Origin: Porticoccaceae bacterium | GTDB lineage: Bacteria; Pseudomonadota; Gammaproteobacteria; Pseudomonadales; Porticoccaceae | DNA length: 5,743 nucleotides | Direction: 5' to 3' | Assembly (NCBI GenBank): GCA_019090225.1 | Contig: JAHRWI010000350.1 | Span: 1 to 5,743, forward strand | Notes under the pieces: generated by a model | Told to the model about the DNA's origin: nothing | Databases searched by the model: none | What the model saw: only the letters and a program-made list of their open reading frames with translations | Shown here: positions 5,297-5,743 of the stretch, one piece after another | Layout: each line of letters opens with the position of its first letter | Numbering within the stretch: position 1 is the first letter of the stretch | Made by a program: the position numbers and the translations under genes

Positions 5297-5469
5297 TACC
5301 CTGCTCCCGTGTAAATTTAGTTTATTCATTTTATTGGCAAACAGTATAGCCAGCAGAATCAGCGCTTGCCTTCACCCCACCCTTATTGCTCCAATGAAGG
5401 CTCAAAATTAACCACTAATAAGCGGCTTAAGCGCATGCCCAGCCACTTACATTTACTGAGGACTTGAAC
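5297..5469. promoter_or_regulatory. Divergent intergenic region between two SDR genes
   Basis: This 173-nt spacer must hold promoters for both flanking genes. For the minus-strand SDR I see a good -10 box TATACT (5343-5348) but no matching -35 at 16-18 nt. For the plus-strand SDR I find no convincing -35/-10 pair; its ribosome binding site is GAGGA (5458-5462), 7 nt before the ATG. The palindrome GCTTAAGC (5425-5432) is short and of uncertain meaning. The AGTCAT repeats of the other divergent region are not present here. Confidence 0.35.
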
Positions 5470-5743
5470 ATGAATAGAGGACACGCAATTGTTACCGGCG
5501 CCATCGGCGGGCTGGGTACCGCCATCACCAAACGGCTAATCGCTGCAGGTATTCACGTCATTGGCACCGACCGACGGGCAGAAGATGTCGACCCATGGAT
5601 GGATGAATATCTGAGTATGGAGGAGCGGGCCAGATTCACTTTTTATCCGCTAGATGTCACGAAGGAAGATCAAATCGCCACAATGAGCGAAAAACTGATC
5701 GAGCAGGATATCCACGTCGCCTATGTCATCAATAATGCCGGTA
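5470..5743 (+). CDS. PhaB/FabG-like SDR, N-terminal 91 residues, cut by window edge
   Basis: The open frame from ATG 5470-5472 runs off the end of the window. The N-terminus MNRGHAIVTGAIGGLGTAI contains the SDR nucleotide-binding TGAIGGLG (9-16), and the fragment ends exactly in the NNAG motif (88-91). The form IVTGAIGGLGTAI followed by a tryptophan-containing helix segment (PWMDEYL) resembles acetoacetyl-CoA reductase PhaB and related 3-oxoacyl reductases. Asp34 followed by Arg35 and Arg36 ends the second strand; this mix leaves the NAD or NADP preference open. The catalytic Ser/Tyr/Lys lie beyond the window, so activity cannot be confirmed. The gene is divergent from the SDR at 4514-5296, and the two differ clearly in sequence, so they are not a recent duplication. 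The start is supported by GAGGA 7 nt upstream. Confidence 0.85.
   Translation, partial: MNRGHAIVTGAIGGLGTAITKRLIAAGIHVIGTDRRAEDVDPWMDEYLSMEERARFTFYPLDVTKEDQIATMSEKLIEQDIHVAYVINNAG

Noticed and set aside
5297..5329. Eleven-residue N-terminal extension of the minus-strand SDR
   Set aside because: The upstream ATG has no ribosome site and would sit almost at the predicted transcription start; the ATG at 5296 has GGGAG 7 nt away and fits the family N-terminus.
5425..5432. GCTTAAGC palindrome between the two SDR genes
   Set aside because: An 8-bp palindrome is expected by chance at this scale, and no second copy lies nearby.

Overview
The window reads as chromosomal DNA from a gammaproteobacterium, probably a marine or environmental member of the Pseudomonas/Cellvibrionales side of the class. 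The main evidence is the minus-strand order rpsF, rpsR, then a DUF2232-type membrane protein gene, with no priB between the two ribosomal genes. Pseudomonas and relatives have this arrangement, followed by rplI and dnaB, which would lie just beyond position 1. S6 and S18 closely resemble the Escherichia coli proteins as I remember them. The genus is an inference; no rRNA or other species marker is present.

Layout. Positions 1-1489 (minus strand) hold the ribosomal protein operon: S6 with an unusually long Ala/Glu-rich tail, S18, and a membrane protein cut by the window edge. The operon has a clear sigma70-type promoter at 1583-1611 with a GC-rich discriminator, and a leader of about 85 nt. 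Positions 1676-3472 (minus strand) hold an exported protein with two carboxymuconolactone decarboxylase (CMD) domains and a TesB-like double-hotdog acyl-CoA thioesterase. Positions 3473-3682 are a divergent control region with a cluster of AGTCAT/ATGACT inverted repeats. Positions 3683-4498 (plus strand) encode a crotonase carrying the three acidic residues of delta3,5-delta2,4-dienoyl-CoA isomerase (ECH1). Positions 4514-5296 (minus strand) encode a classical short-chain dehydrogenase/reductase (SDR), convergent with the isomerase and separated from it by a hairpin that contains both stop codons. Positions 5297-5469 are a second divergent spacer, and 5470-5743 is the start of a PhaB/FabG-like SDR that runs off the window.

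How the genes may work together. The left part is housekeeping translation. The right part looks like an accessory acyl-CoA or lipid catabolism neighbourhood: double-bond isomerase, thioesterase, two dehydrogenases and a secreted CMD protein. The thioesterase and isomerase are divergent around one candidate operator, so a single regulator may control both. The substrate cannot be read from the sequence. I found no CRISPR array, tRNA, rRNA, insertion sequence, phage gene or clear new defence system. No gene-free stretch exceeds 300 bases.
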